DNA of 64,000 nt from positions 71,028,941 through 71,092,940 of the forward strand of contig NC_088130.1 in assembly GCF_036370855.1 (NCBI RefSeq). Reading direction: 5' to 3'. This document shows positions 1 to 12,800 of this stretch, one piece after another. The notes under the pieces were generated by a model. The model saw nothing but the letters and a program-made list of their open reading frames with translations, was not told the DNA's origin and searched no databases. Position numbers and translations under genes: made by a program. The stretch is from Dromaius novaehollandiae. Lineage: Eukaryota > Chordata > Aves > Casuariiformes > Dromaiidae. Position 1 is the stretch's first letter. Each line of letters begins with the position of its first letter.

Positions 1-2814
1 TAGCGGGCTAGCGGGGCAGCTCCCTGCAGTGAGCACCCCTCTTCTCTACAGAGCCCAAGGGGAGAGGCACAGGTGCGTCTCAGCACCTCCAGGTGAAGTA
101 CCTTTTTACCTAAACTGTGCTACCTAGGTCCTAACCCTTATATTTTTCACAGACACCCACTGTAATTTGGCCCATTACTTGTCTCAGCGTCTTCATTTCT
201 TTTCTCCTTCTACATTCAAAAGTCTTCCCTACTGTTCAGGCCAGGTCAGTAAGTTCGCAGCTGTTTGGATCAGCTGTTTTCTTTCCAGTCAGGGCAGTGC
301 AGCTGCTCCGTTTTGCCGCTTTTTAGTTACGGGGTGCTGTCCACAGTTGGGCTCTTGCTGTGGGAGCTGCCGTTGCAGTGCTTGCAGGGCCCGAGGAGGG
401 TGGCCATCACCAGCGCTCGCGCTTTGCCTCCGACTTCCCCTTTGGATGTCTGGGGTCTGTTCAGACTCGGCTCCCTCCTCCCTGCACAGCAGCTCCGTTT
501 CTCTTCTCGTCCGTGTTTCCTTCTCGGTAAATGCACTTCCCTCTCCGTGTAGCACTGTTTTGCTATTTGTTTCAGTTCCTTTTGTACTTTTACTGTTTTG
601 ATGACCTTCTTTTGCAAGTCCAAGTTAAACCAAAAAATAGCCTAAAATTAATAACACTTGAGGCAGACTGAGCCGTTTTGTATGAGCCCATACCTGCAGC
701 CTGATTTCGCTAAATCCTAAGCATGAGAACAGATGTGTTCCTCTTGCCTAGTGGCTGGGGACTGACGAGTCTGGCACAGCTTTGATTAACAAACCTCATC
801 ATTTAGCTCCAATATCAGAAACAAGCAACTAGAAGCTTTGCCAAGGATGTAGGGCATGTCGGGAAGGTTATAGTTGTGTAAGAAGGAGCTGTTCTCATGA
901 TGAGGGAGTAGCACAATTAGGGCTCAAGACACTCTGAAAGCACGAATGAATGCCAAAAAATATTACTAACGAATTGCAAATATGAATTACAAGCAACGTT
1001 GAAGTGCCACAAATGGGAGCGTCTTGATTCTGCGCTGTGTTTATGAAGAGAACAGGTCCAAGCACAAGGCTCCGAGCAGCAGGCTGAGCTGGCGAGAACA
1101 CCCCGGGGTTCTTGCGCTCCCTCAGATCACTCAGGTTTTTTGGCTTATCTATAAACAAGCTGATATTACATGATGTATTTCTTGGGGCTGCTTATGTGCA
1201 CTTTACACACAGCCTGAAATTTAAGCCACAGACTACGTTCATTCAGGGGCCTGAGGTATCTAGTAATTAACTTTGTCATGTCTTGGTGGAAACGTACTGT
1301 ATGCGGGAAAACAGGCATAAATGTGCTCAAATGCAAGTATTATTTGACAAGGGTCGACATAGTGATTGTACCATGTCAGTAAATGTGTACACCTTATAGA
1401 GTGCTGTTGTGGTCAGCAATAGCCATGTTTACTTTCCAATAGCCTTGTTTAATTTCCATTTAAAAGAATGTAAGAGAAGAGTGAGTTAGAAGGCCAAATG
1501 TTTCCTTTTAATGTAACAGATACTGCTAAATGCAAATTTATTCTGAACTAAAAAAGTCCATGTTTTGTTCCATTAACATCAAAATAATGCATTTCTCCTT
1601 CACTGTAATGAGTTGCTTTCTTTTCTCACGGATCAAAATCTCACCAGAATAGACGCATTCACACAGAAACTCTTAAGGTCAACAAAATAATATCTGTGGT
1701 TGGAAATGGATTATTGGAATTTTTTTACCACTGATAACATACACTTTTCAAGTGAGGCCACAGTTATATTTTGCACATTTTGACTGTAACAGTACAACTT
1801 TGGATAATGTATGAGTTTTATCAAAAGTTCAGTAGCTGGTGTTATAAAGATGCTTAGCCCAGACGTGATATTCCCTTACTTGTATGAAAACAGTTGTATC
1901 AGATAAAATACTTCAATACAGATTTATTCATCTGCATGCAAAAGAGGCTATACTGACTTAGCAACACTGTAGTAGTTTAACTTGTTTCCAGATTTGTGTC
2001 TGTAAAAAGCAAACAGTTTATGTTCACTGAGAGCCTTTCAGTCAAATGCTTCAGCAGATATATCCAAAATGCATTTTAAGCTTGGCAGCTTTGGCTTTGC
2101 CCATCGGCTTTATTTCACAGTCCCTTTGAAGAACGCATGTTCTCCATAGTGTTTGTTGTTTGTTATCCCTTTTAAAGCAGTTTCTCTCTTACTGAAAGAA
2201 CAATAAAACTAAATCATCCCAGGTTTAGTACTGACCCCTTGGCATATTTAAGTATGCACTTTCGTATAATCCTATTGAAACTGTGAGCCTCCTTGGGCAG
2301 AGTTTACAATTTCAGGAACCGTGTGAGCTGAAATGGTCCCTCTGCCGACTGCAGCGGTGTTGTGTTCAGAAACGCTGTAGGAAGGGAGACTAAGAACCTA
2401 AGTGCGAAAGACCCTTCACCACCCCCACCCTGAAACCTCCGTTCTCACAGTCTAAAGCCCACCAAGTGCCTTGGTTTTGGCCAGGAAAAGATCTTCAAAC
2501 TGCTGCTGTTTCATCAGGGCTGAGCAGCACAACTGAGAGCCTCCAGGGTGGGAACTGTCTTTATCCCGGGAGGTCTCATGCAGCAGTCCTCCACTGCGCA
2601 AGCCTGGCTCCTCCACGGCCCGAGCTCTGTCCCAAACCCAAGAGCCCGGACAGGGTATCGCTCTTCTAGCAGGGTACCTGGTTGAACCAGTAGCTCTGTG
2701 GCTGTAGCACATGCTGAGCAGTTGGAGAAACGTGGATTCAGTGTCTTCCTCAGCTTGAGGTTTTCAAGGCTTTCAGCCCCACACATCCCAGGAAAGTGTG
2801 TGTCAAGAATGACA

Positions 2815-2827
2815 CCCCCCCCCCCCC
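2815..2827 (+). repeat. Poly-C tract (C13)
   Basis: Thirteen uninterrupted C in intergenic sequence. Likely length-variable and prone to sequencing error. Confidence 0.95.
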
Positions 2828-4335
2828 AAACCACTCATCTGGGACTCCACCTCAGCTTTCACCTAACATCAGATCCACTCCTTTTGGGCTCATAGTTTTC
2901 CTCTTTGTCCCTCTGACTTTATTGGGTCTAACTTCCTCTCAGTCCAGCCTAAGCCCCTGGTCTTGAGGCCCCAGGAATCCCCTGTCCATCAGCTGTTCAG
3001 CATCTCTGAAGGCGAGCATCTTTCTCGGTAATTCAAGTAGCTGAAACCTCTCATGATGCGAGTTAATAGAGCTTTCACACTCTGCGGTACTAGTGCAAGC
3101 TCATCACACTGCTGCTGCAGAAAGAATCGATGAGGGAGTCTATTTGTCTGCTCTAATTTGGCTATTTTGCACTGCCCCTGCATGACCATTAGCACTAGCC
3201 CCAAGGGCTCAGAAGTTATAGATCAAGCACCCAATAATCACGATTAAAACAAAACTAGACAAAAAACACCCTAGCATCTAGGTTTTGAAGCTAAAAATAA
3301 TAGAAGTCTTTCAATTTGCATCCCTTACATTATACCTAGGTTACCTTTTCAAGGTTTTCTTTGCAAACATAACACTAGAAGATTATTTTTAAAAACTGAC
3401 ACTTAGGCATTTACTATGTTTGCACAGGGTTGGGAGCTAGACGCTAAGAAAAACACAGCCCCTTAAAAAAAAAGATGTAGAGTTCTGTGGACTCATGGGA
3501 GAGCAGTTCTTGATCCCAGTGTGGTATGAAACACATGCAGTGTTGATTTAGCCCTCCACATGACATGGGAACGTGCAGATCCTGGGAGCTTTCTCAGCAG
3601 AGCGGCTCATCGCACTTGCTCAGGTCTTGGTTAGTCTTTGAAGGTAACCCAGGATCCTTGCCTGCAAAGATCTCCATGTCCCTTGTTCTCTGTTTCGTCA
3701 AGAGCCTTGTGCAGCTGTACAGCGCTTCTTCCCGTTCACATTAACTCGTGGCCTCTTCTACCGTCAGGCTCCTCATTTTGCCTCTAGTGATTCTCCACTC
3801 CTCCAAGGGCCGCCCCATCCCCTGCAGCCCACGTTATTTCCATCGCTGTGGACAGTCCTTAGGCTTGGAGAGCAGCGGTTACCCTGGGTCTGGAAAGGGA
3901 AGGACATGGTCCTTGTCAGTAATACAGGATCCAGATGTACCGTTTTAATATAGCAATTTAATTAAAAGTCTGTATCAAAATTCAGAAGCTGTACACAGGG
4001 TACCAAATGTCCTCAGAGCATTCTGCAGCTGTTCGTGAGCCATTCTGTCATCTGCCCTCTTTCCGTGCAAAAGGCAGAAGCACAGCCACGGCAAAGGAAA
4101 CGATGAGGACAAAAACCTGAGTTCCTATGCGTGTGTGTTTCCATCGAGCATGTTAAAGGGGGACCAGAGGTATGTGCAAACTCAGTTCAGATCAAACAGA
4201 TTATTGGCCAGACTTTGTTCCTGCAAAAGCACATTTAGCTGGAATTTTTTTAAATACTGTTTTTATTTGTGTTTATGATTGGGGAGGTATTTTCACATGA
4301 GCTTTCACTGAAAAAAGCAAGTTGGACTGAAGTCA

Positions 4336-4361
4336 ATGTATATATACATACACCCACACCC

Positions 4362-4401
<40 letters not shown>

Positions 4402-4402
4402 G
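4336..4402. repeat. TA/CA compound microsatellite
   Basis: A short CA/ACCC stretch runs into a perfect TA repeat of about 14 units (4369-4396) and back to CACA. It creates an artefactual tyrosine-isoleucine reading frame on both strands. Confidence 0.95.
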
Positions 4403-5264
4403 TGGGGGAAAAGCAGGGAGGGGAGAAGGTTTATGTTTGGGAAGTACACTCCAGGAGGGCAGCGCCTGCTTGGAAATGGCCCTGAGCACTCCGTAGGGCT
4501 ACATGTGCAAGCAACGGAGGAACATCGGCTGCATCAAAGCAATGCTTACTATTAGGCCTTATTTTACTTCTGCGCTAGTACGCTTTCAATATGACCACAG
4601 GAAAATTACTAGCCAGAACATGATATTTACTTAAACAAATCTGATAAAATTATAGCGCGACAAACAGCAAACGAAGCAAAACCCTCCCCACCCTGCGACT
4701 GCAGTAACCTCTGCAGAGCCTCACGCAGGCTTCCTGTGGCAAGCAGGCGTCTACCTGCGGCTGAGGGGCTTAATCAGTAAGTAATAGTGGGACCTGGCCC
4801 TAGCGGGGCTGCACGTGGCTATCTGCCTGCGCTCCTAAATGGAGTGAACGTGTTGGTCTCAGCCCAGTGCACCAGGAAAAAAAATAGTTATTTGCTGTGG
4901 CTGGCACCTCTGTGTTCTGCAGCCTGAAACCTTCTCTAGCAGGTAGAAAGAACGGACGTTTCACGGCGTAGGCGCCGTCTTTGGCAGGGCGCAGTAGGAG
5001 AGCTTAGCGGTGCAGTCGCATGTTGCCCACGTGGATACGCACCGTGCTTACAGTATGCCTCATTTATGAGATGTTCTTCACGTGCTGGGAGGAACAGAGC
5101 TTCTCAGCTGGGAGGCACAGAGCCACAGACCTCAGTTTATGACCAGCAGCACCTCCGCATACCAGTACAAAGCAAGCTGGGTTTCCATTATATCAACACC
5201 TTAATGTTGTTTGTGGATGTTAGGAATCAAAGGCAGCATGTTCCAATGAACGGGGGGAGTCAGA

Positions 5265-5375
5265 CAGTGACGTATTCTTGGCCCTGCTACTGACTTGCTC
5301 TCGTGCGCTTTGGGGCACTCACTCCTTGCTCTAATGCTGTATTCCTTCCACCTTTTTCCACATCCTAAATTTAGC
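5265..5375 (+). repeat. Probable MIR-type SINE fragment
   Basis: The run cttggccctgctactgactt, followed by gctctcgtgcgctttggggc and actcactccttgctctaat, follows the MIR core order (ctggctctgccactgacttgctgtgtgaccttgggcaagtcact). Diverged but colinear. Confidence 0.5.
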
Positions 5376-8300
5376 CAGCAAAATTTGAGGACATGCATAT
5401 GCAGCAATATAACTTAGACAAGCTCCAGCTCGCGTGGAACAACACAGTCACCACGGTATATAGAATAGATACAGACTATCAGAAGAATTAGCCTGCTCGT
5501 TAATGTTTAATTTGAATCTCACGTCTTCTAGTAGCAGCTTAAGAAATTGCTCCGTGAACAGCTTAACAAGGTGAGGAAGTGAAGTACACATATTCGCTGA
5601 CTACACCTCCTACAGCGATGACCTTCCTCAAAGCTCCTCGCAGTGTTTTCGGGCTTACACGCGTGCACTCCCGCCTGTCGCCGGGTTGGATTCAGCCCTG
5701 ACAGACACGGGCGCTTTTCATCTGCCCTTCGCATGGCTGTGTCTGCTTATTCCAGGGCAGACCGGTCTGGAAGCCCAGCAAGTTAATTCCTCATTTTGTG
5801 ATGATTCATCTGTATGAAAGCAAAACCTTATGTTAACACATTCCCTACCGATTTGAAAGTCCCCGTGCTTGATAAAATGCTGAGCTGTCCATAAACTTCG
5901 ACTTGTCTTGAAGGTGGAAGGCAGCGTTTAGCAGCTCATTACCCAGTCTGGCACAACCCAGTCCTGCCCCCTACCCCCAGTCTATTCATACAGCCGGATG
6001 GAAAGTCGAAGGTGGAACATAACAAGCAATACTGGCACCTGGGCGGGACAGGGGGAAAAGTGAAACACGCAGCCAAAGCTCGTGCCCAGTCAGTTCAGGC
6101 AGGTGGGTGCCGCGGCCCCGCGGAGCGAGCGCTAAGCAGCAGTTCTGCGTGGTGGCTTTGGGGAACGCAGCGGTCGCGGGCAGCGGTGACGGGCGAAAGG
6201 ACCCCCTAGGCTCGCTGGCCCTAGGTGATCCCATCGGCACTTCGTTAGCAAGACCGTGCTTCTGCCACCTCAGCCTCGTAGCATTGGTCTAGGGACTGCT
6301 TCGAGTCCTAACAGACAGGTTCTTCAGAAGTTTGTTACTCAAATGAAGACCCAGTTCTCCTCTGTCTGTGAGATTCTCGGTAACCACAGCCCCCAGCGCA
6401 GCGTTACCAGCAGCGTATCCGAACACCCACACTCCCTCTTTGTTCTTCCAGTGACCCGTGAAATCCTCCGTGAACAATCAACCTTTGAAACAGATGCCGG
6501 GCTGCCACGCAGAGGGCTGAAGCCCCGACTGCCAAGGTCGCCTTCTCTGCAGTCCTGCCAGGTCCACAGGTGAGGCCCGAGGCCACTTTCAGTGAGTGGA
6601 TGAGACAATGGCAAAGGAGGGGGAATTTAGGTATATTAGAAACTAGAAAATCTTTCAGGACAGAGAAGAAGAAAGAGAAACAAAAACCAAGCAATGTTTA
6701 TTTCTTAATCAGTAAGAGTAATTTTCTTTCTTAACGAATAAAGGCCTGAACTGTGCCTAGACCATAAACCAGGGGCCACACCAATCCTATTTAACATGGA
6801 GAAGGTTTGTTTTGAAGCAACACTTTACCACCTGCCTGTCCGTTAGGTTTTAATAGTTGGGTAAGAAATTGGTCCTTAATAATCCACCAACAGATTTACA
6901 CTGCCTTTTGCTTAATTCAGGGATCCTTCCCATGCAGGTAGCTTGCCCAGCACTGTCTCTGCACCATAAGCAGATTATGAAACTCCACAGCATCCTCTGT
7001 GAAGTTAGAGTTGATGGCATCTTTCATTCCAGTCACCTTTAATCTCCTTGTCTGATCTGCTTCTTCCACTAGCCTCTCGCATGTCCTGAGACCTCCTGTA
7101 GCAGAACTGCAGTAGCTCTCTCCGAGGCTTCCCGATCCCCTCACTCCAGGCTTTTGAATGAAAATTTCTGATAGAAGTCTGTACGTATTCAGAAATTCTC
7201 CTTACATATCCGTAAATCCTTAAATCTATACAAACTCTGAATTACAGAAGCCTCTTGAGCATATGAGCACAAAGCAGTGGGGAAAAAGACAAACACGAAG
7301 GGTGCGATTACTATCTGGCAGCATGTTTAACATTTGGAGCAGGGTGACTTTTGCTATAGCTCACTGTTTATATTGTTTCTCAAGTACATAAGTTTGGGAG
7401 TAGGCAATAGCTATTGTTTTGTTTTAATGCAGTCAAGCTTGTTCATTTTTATTTTCTTTCTCCAGCTAATGTGCTTAACACATATTCAACAATATCCAAG
7501 GAAAATTATAGTTGACTGCACCTTTACAAGAACAACAACAAAAAAAAGCTTTAGTTCTAAATTCAGACAAAGAACAGCACAAAAGAGACAAGTAGGATGA
7601 AGGTGAGAAACAGAACTAAGGCACATTCCTGTTCAAGAAGCAGCTCTTAAAAGCTGTTGTCTTTTTCTGTTGGAAAAAGACTAGGCCACAAAGGAGTGGG
7701 AAAACAGGTAAAAAATGTAAATTCAGAGACATGTAGATAAGAAAGAAAAAACTATCCTTGCAATTCTCATTTCTTAGAGCATCTTTCATTCATCCTCAAA
7801 GTTCCTGTTCCTCACACTCCTCCAACAGCACACCCCGAGTCACGCAGCAGTGCCACAGTAGTCCCAGAGAAGCCCCAAGAGGACATGGAATCCAGCCATT
7901 CAAGAGCAGCTCTGGGCGCAACTTCATTTCTTCCAGCTATAGCAGCTGCTGTGACGGACAGGTTAGGTCCACTAAAAACCTGGCCGCACTTCTGACCTTG
8001 GGCCATCGCAGCTACATACAACGCCAGATGGTTCAGTCCTCACAGCAGCCAAGTCATGGTCCATTCCCGCTGGAGCTGGTGCCTTGGCAACTAATCATCC
8101 AGCATTAATTTTCTCATTTATTCTCTACCGGATGTTTCTGAGGGGAACTATCCAAGTCAAAAAAATCCTGCTTTTATGTTGTTGGAGATTAAGTTTAAAA
8201 ACTAACAAAGCCACAACCCAATGCTCCCCCCCAACAAAAGACCTGGTTCCATTTTTTCCAGAATGTGTGTTTACTGCACTTTAAAATTCACATCTCATGT

Positions 8301-9424
8301 TTTTCCCATGCGGATATTGTCTAAGGCAAGACAGAGTATATTAAACAAGTCTGCTATAAAGGCCCAGTGAGGGGGAAAAACAAATAAACAAAAAAAATCC
8401 ATAGGCATTACAGGTCAAAAAACATTGTCTTACACACCGACTTTTCCATATTGCCAGGAATTTATTGACTGCTGATTTAGACTAGTTTGTGTATGTAACA
8501 TGCAAGATGAAGAAAAAACCCAATCTTTTACTACAAAAATATGGACATCACACAGCTCAACAACAATTCTATGAACGGCAAATCCAGATAAAATCTCAGT
8601 GCAGGTAGCAAATGATGCCCCTACTTTTTTTTATTTCTTCTTTTCACTGTAGTAAAAGGACTTAGTTTGTTTATGGCTAAGAAGCATTCAGATGACTCAA
8701 CAGATTTAATATATAATTAATTCCGTTTGATAGCTTGTTTACAGCAGAGAACCTGCTAAGACGCAGTAGCAGAAGAGTACACCGGGCCAGCTGGGAAACA
8801 TGGGACTGCTCTAGTATGAAAACATTCTTTAGCAGGAAATGGGAAAGCACTGCTTGAACTACAATTCACCTAGAGAGGACAGAAATTCAGTCAGCATACA
8901 GTGCTGGAAACCAATTCTGTTTCACAGTTACCAAGTTCTTTGGGTCTTCAATCAGTTACTTCTTGTTTGAAGCAGAGGGAAGAACCTTGGTTTTAAAAGC
9001 AACACAAACATCCAGGTGCCCATGAGCTAACAGACAGTCCTCTTAAAATGGTAATTCAGCATGTTAGGTGTGCGTGGTCCCACTATTGCGCTCTGTCCAC
9101 AAATGCCAGGGAAAACTAACAGTGTACCTCACAATCAGTCTCAATAAATACTTTGGAAAAAAAGTACACCTCTCGCAGCAGAATTTTGCGTTCAATACTA
9201 CATGCCTTGCTACTGAATAAACTCAAAACTTTCATTAAAAGCAGTAGGAGCTAAAAAGTGCAGCGCTTAAATGTATTTATTCTAGTTTTTATACTTCATT
9301 GCGCTATATAGATGATAGCCTCTTCATGACATTCTCAATAGTCAGTATTTGGGAATTTAAAGAGCTTGACCTTCCGATTTCTCCAACAAGAAACCACAAA
9401 AGAGAAAACAGAGGTCAAAAAAAA

Positions 9425-9757
9425 TTAAATGCCCCAAATATTTTATTCATAAGTCACAGACATTAAAGGTAAAAGCGCATCTTCTTTTTTTTTTTAAATA
9501 CCAGCTTATCAGGATCTTTGTTTTATGGCGACTTGAGAGTATTTTTACAATTTTTTTTTTAACAATTTTTTCTAAGAATTCTTCCAGTTAATTAATAGCA
9601 TTTTCCTTTAAAAAGGGTTCCCTCCCAACTAAAATAGCGATTGTATTAACCACAGGTTGCAGTAAGTCTTGTTCTCGGACAGGCTGTAGTATGGTAGTGA
9701 ATCGTTCTTTCCGAAGCATCAGTTGCTCCGTTTCCTAGCATTTCATCACAAGGACGG
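9425..9757 (-). other. NARS1: Probable NARS1 3' UTR
   Basis: The sequence following the NARS1 stop has no coding potential. The first minus-strand AATAAA hexamer is at 9447-9442, and it is followed at lower coordinates by a long U-rich and GU-rich stretch typical of a cleavage downstream element. A second AATAAA at 9281-9276 could give a longer form. The end coordinate is inferred from the hexamer. Confidence 0.55.
9442..9447 (-). terminator. NARS1: Candidate NARS1 poly(A) signal AATAAA
   Basis: Canonical hexamer about 310 nt after the stop codon on the minus strand, followed by a T-rich tract on that strand. Inferred from position only. Confidence 0.5.
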
Positions 9758-9889
9758 CTATGGTTTGCAGCGCTGGACGAAGCGAGGATAGAGACAGACA
9801 TCTCTGATATGGTGCCTGTTCAGGATCCAGGTCAGGAATCGTTCCAACCCCAAACCATATCCACCATGAGGGCAGGTACCGTATTTCCT
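9758..9889 (-). CDS. NARS1: NARS1 coding exon 15 (residues 517-559 and stop)
   Basis: Encodes [20 protein letters not shown] then [20 protein letters not shown] and CKP, followed by a stop. It contains class II motif 3 with the ATP-binding arginine (GLGLERF, Arg533). Acceptor ttcacag. Confidence 0.97.
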   Translation of the reverse strand, partial: RKYGTCPHGGYGLGLERFLTWILNRHHIRDVCLYPRFVQRCKP

Positions 9890-12800
9890 CTGTGAAATTA
9901 AAAGCAGAAAGAAGATACTAAACATGCAATTATTACCTAAATAACAAGCTAAATAACACCAGCAGAAAAAAAAATACAAAATCATTTTCTGAATGAATGA
10001 CAGGGAAACTGGATTATGGTCTTCCCAGATAAGATAGTTGTGTTCAGCTTCTGAGGGGAAAGACTAGAAAAAGGAAGCTGAAAACGAAAGTCTTAATGAC
10101 CTTTTTTCAGCCTTGTCCTTTTCACTAGGTAGAGCTATTCAAGTCTGAAGAGACCAATCTGTCTTCATCTAAAAAAGAAGGGCCTCACAAAGGTAGTGCA
10201 TGGCAGAAGACATTACGAGAGGCACATACCAGCATAAGCCAGTCTCATGAAGGTGATCTGTAAGGGCAGTGTGCACCACAGCAAGCAAAAGCAATTTCAA
10301 CAGAACAGAAGCTGTTACCCACTGCATTTTGCAAATGGCTAAATGATCATCTACTTCTGGCCATAAAAAAATGTTTCCCATTTAGACTGCATCACTTTAA
10401 GAGGAGTTTAAAAAAAATTCGGATACCATGTTCCCTGACAGGCAGGGCATGGAATCTGTTCTACGCACCTGGTCGGTGTACCAGTAGTACGGTGTGGGAT
10501 CGATGCCCTCTCTCTTGTAGCCTTCTATTAGCTCCTCACTGTCCCAGATACGCATAGAGCCTCCAACAATCTCACCAACATTCGGCATCAACACATCGAC
10601 CTACAACGCACAGCACGAGATAAGCTAGTACAAATAAGCTGTCTGCAGAAGGTGGAAGGAAAAAGAGCCCAAACATAAAGCATATTTCCATAACACTTTT
10701 TACCATATAATTTTAACTCTATGAGGGAAGAAGGGAAGGCAGTTCTTATTAGACTCAGCTTATAGATGGAAGAAACCAACTGACTAGGTTCTCCAGTTTA
10801 ATCTCTGATTGAGAACAGCACCTACTCTTCCTGGCTGCCAAACGGCTCGTGTTCAGACAACAGGCTTCAAGAACAGTCAAAGGAATATTGTCTTTAGATT
10901 ATTTATAAGCACTTTAGAGTTGCTTTGTTTATTTTAGTACCAACAAGCCATGCCAAGAGACTCCCAAAATGAAATGTGATAAGAATTCTTCAAGTTTTTT
11001 GCTGTAATACTCATTCATTTTATGCTCATTCACACAGACTTTCCCACCCCGTTTAGGAGCCTGTAACATAGGTAAAACACCAACTCACAGATTCTGTAAG
11101 CCGGGAATCCTCAGAACAGCGCGGCATATAAAAGGACTTTATCTCTGCAGGAAATCGACACAACAGGATTGGCTCATTAATGGTGTCTGTCATTAGTCTC
11201 TCAGGAGCTTCAGGAATATCCTACGATTAAAGAAGACTTATTAATATTTAAAACTAGAAACACTACAAAATCTCAAGGCCCACAACACATCAGGCAGGAA
11301 AGACAGACAGTTTCAGACCACACATATCCACACATTCACCCATTGTACCTAAATATTTAATCAAAATTATCTTAGAAGAACTCAAGAAACTTTATATAAA
11401 TATAAATAATCCTCACAGTGTTTTAGACAGAAAGCTTATGAAAAGTCCAACCTGAAGGGAGACTTTCCAAATGACTAGTAAACATTGAAGAGCCTAAATT
11501 CCTTCCTCCCCCCAAACTGTTTTCCATAAACCTTAAAACTAAGTTTAAGTGCTTCCTTGTTATGTATACAGGGCTATTTATTAATAAACTCAACTGATTA
11601 ATTACAGCCATGAGAGTATTTTGTTTTTTAAATTTTCTGACTGAAATTTCATAAACGGTGAAACATCAAGCAAAGTGTACAACCAGAAATTTTGTTTTAA
11701 CCAAATCAGCAGTTTTAGTGTTTAAAAGAGGGGAGACGGGAAGGATGACACCGCAGTTACACAGATAGACCATGGCTTGTTAAACATTGTTTAGTTAAAA
11801 ACTCCTCCTATCCCCCAAAGGTTTCACTCTTTCAGCTGATGGTAACACACATTTCTTAGACTACAAGTTAAAGTCAGAATACTAGAGTTTTCTTTAAAAA
11901 GAAAGAACAGCCACACGTGCTGGTTACTTGTTTTTAATCCAGCCAAACGCTGTGTTGCAGCACTGCCTTGCTGTACACAGCAAGGAAAGGGTAAGGAAGG
12001 GATAGGAACATAATCTTTCTCACAAAGCAAGCATCCATCTGAAATGGAGCAGGGAGGGGAGAGCAGAATCCCCATTTCCCTATGGAACCGAACGTTCAAT
12101 GCGGTATGAAGGTCTTTCCCTCTATAATCCTTTCATACAGCAGCAGGAAAAAAAAACCCAGCACACCAGATTTCAAGCAACCAGTTTTTCTTCAGACTTT
12201 ACTCTGTAGACTTTAAAGTTAAGGAAATCATATCATCTCTGCCTACAAACCCTGCTTCTCTTAAATCCTTTTATGACTATGGCTACGCCACCACCAAGTC
12301 CTACTGAGTTCCTTAAAGCATTCTGCCTTACATGCTGGCAAGAAGCGAGACGGGGAACAGATGGACACATGACAAAACGGGGTTTGATTCCAGCGTTCCA
12401 CGTCACTGCATGAAAACCCAGGCCCCACTTGCACCTCCCAGTGCAACTGCAGTACAGCATCGCTACATCTCCCAGCACAGTCCAGGCCTGAGATTCATAG
12501 CAAAATCCACTTTGACTTAAATGGGACTAGAATTTCACTCATCAGCATCATCCTAAACAAAACAGCAGATTTCACACAGCAACAAAAAAAATCCAATAGC
12601 ATCATGGTCCAAACACATTCTTCTTCCAGTCACTGACTATTACACCTTTAGTGCAGGGCTACGGGATTTTGTTTGTTTGTTTTAATTCCTCAAAAGGACT
12701 TACATCTCCAAACTCGTAGTAAGTGCCATCTTCCTTCTTCACATCGTGTTCCTTTAACCATGCAATGGCATCAGTATAGTTCATCCGTCGGAACGGACGT

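Larger units (their letters stand above)
1..9424. other. Intergenic DNA downstream of NARS1
   Basis: No exon of FECH (expected next in this direction) or any other gene was recognised on either strand. Short open frames (the longest 144 codons at 167-601) have no recognisable domain or family. A modest CpG-rich patch lies at 6.05-6.25 kb. The MIR-like fragment, TA/CA microsatellite and C13 tract are listed separately; the rest shows nothing I can name. Confidence 0.7.

Noticed and set aside
167-623. Overlapping open frames (144, 95, 98 and 88 codons) near the left edge
   Set aside because: Overlap on both strands without a recognisable protein or splice structure; likely chance.
4250-4496. 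Open frames on both strands with tyrosine-isoleucine repeats
   Set aside because: Produced by the TA/CA microsatellite.
1-9424. FECH exons, expected next to NARS1 by synteny
   Set aside because: No ferrochelatase sequence could be found on the minus strand here, so FECH is presumably beyond the left edge.
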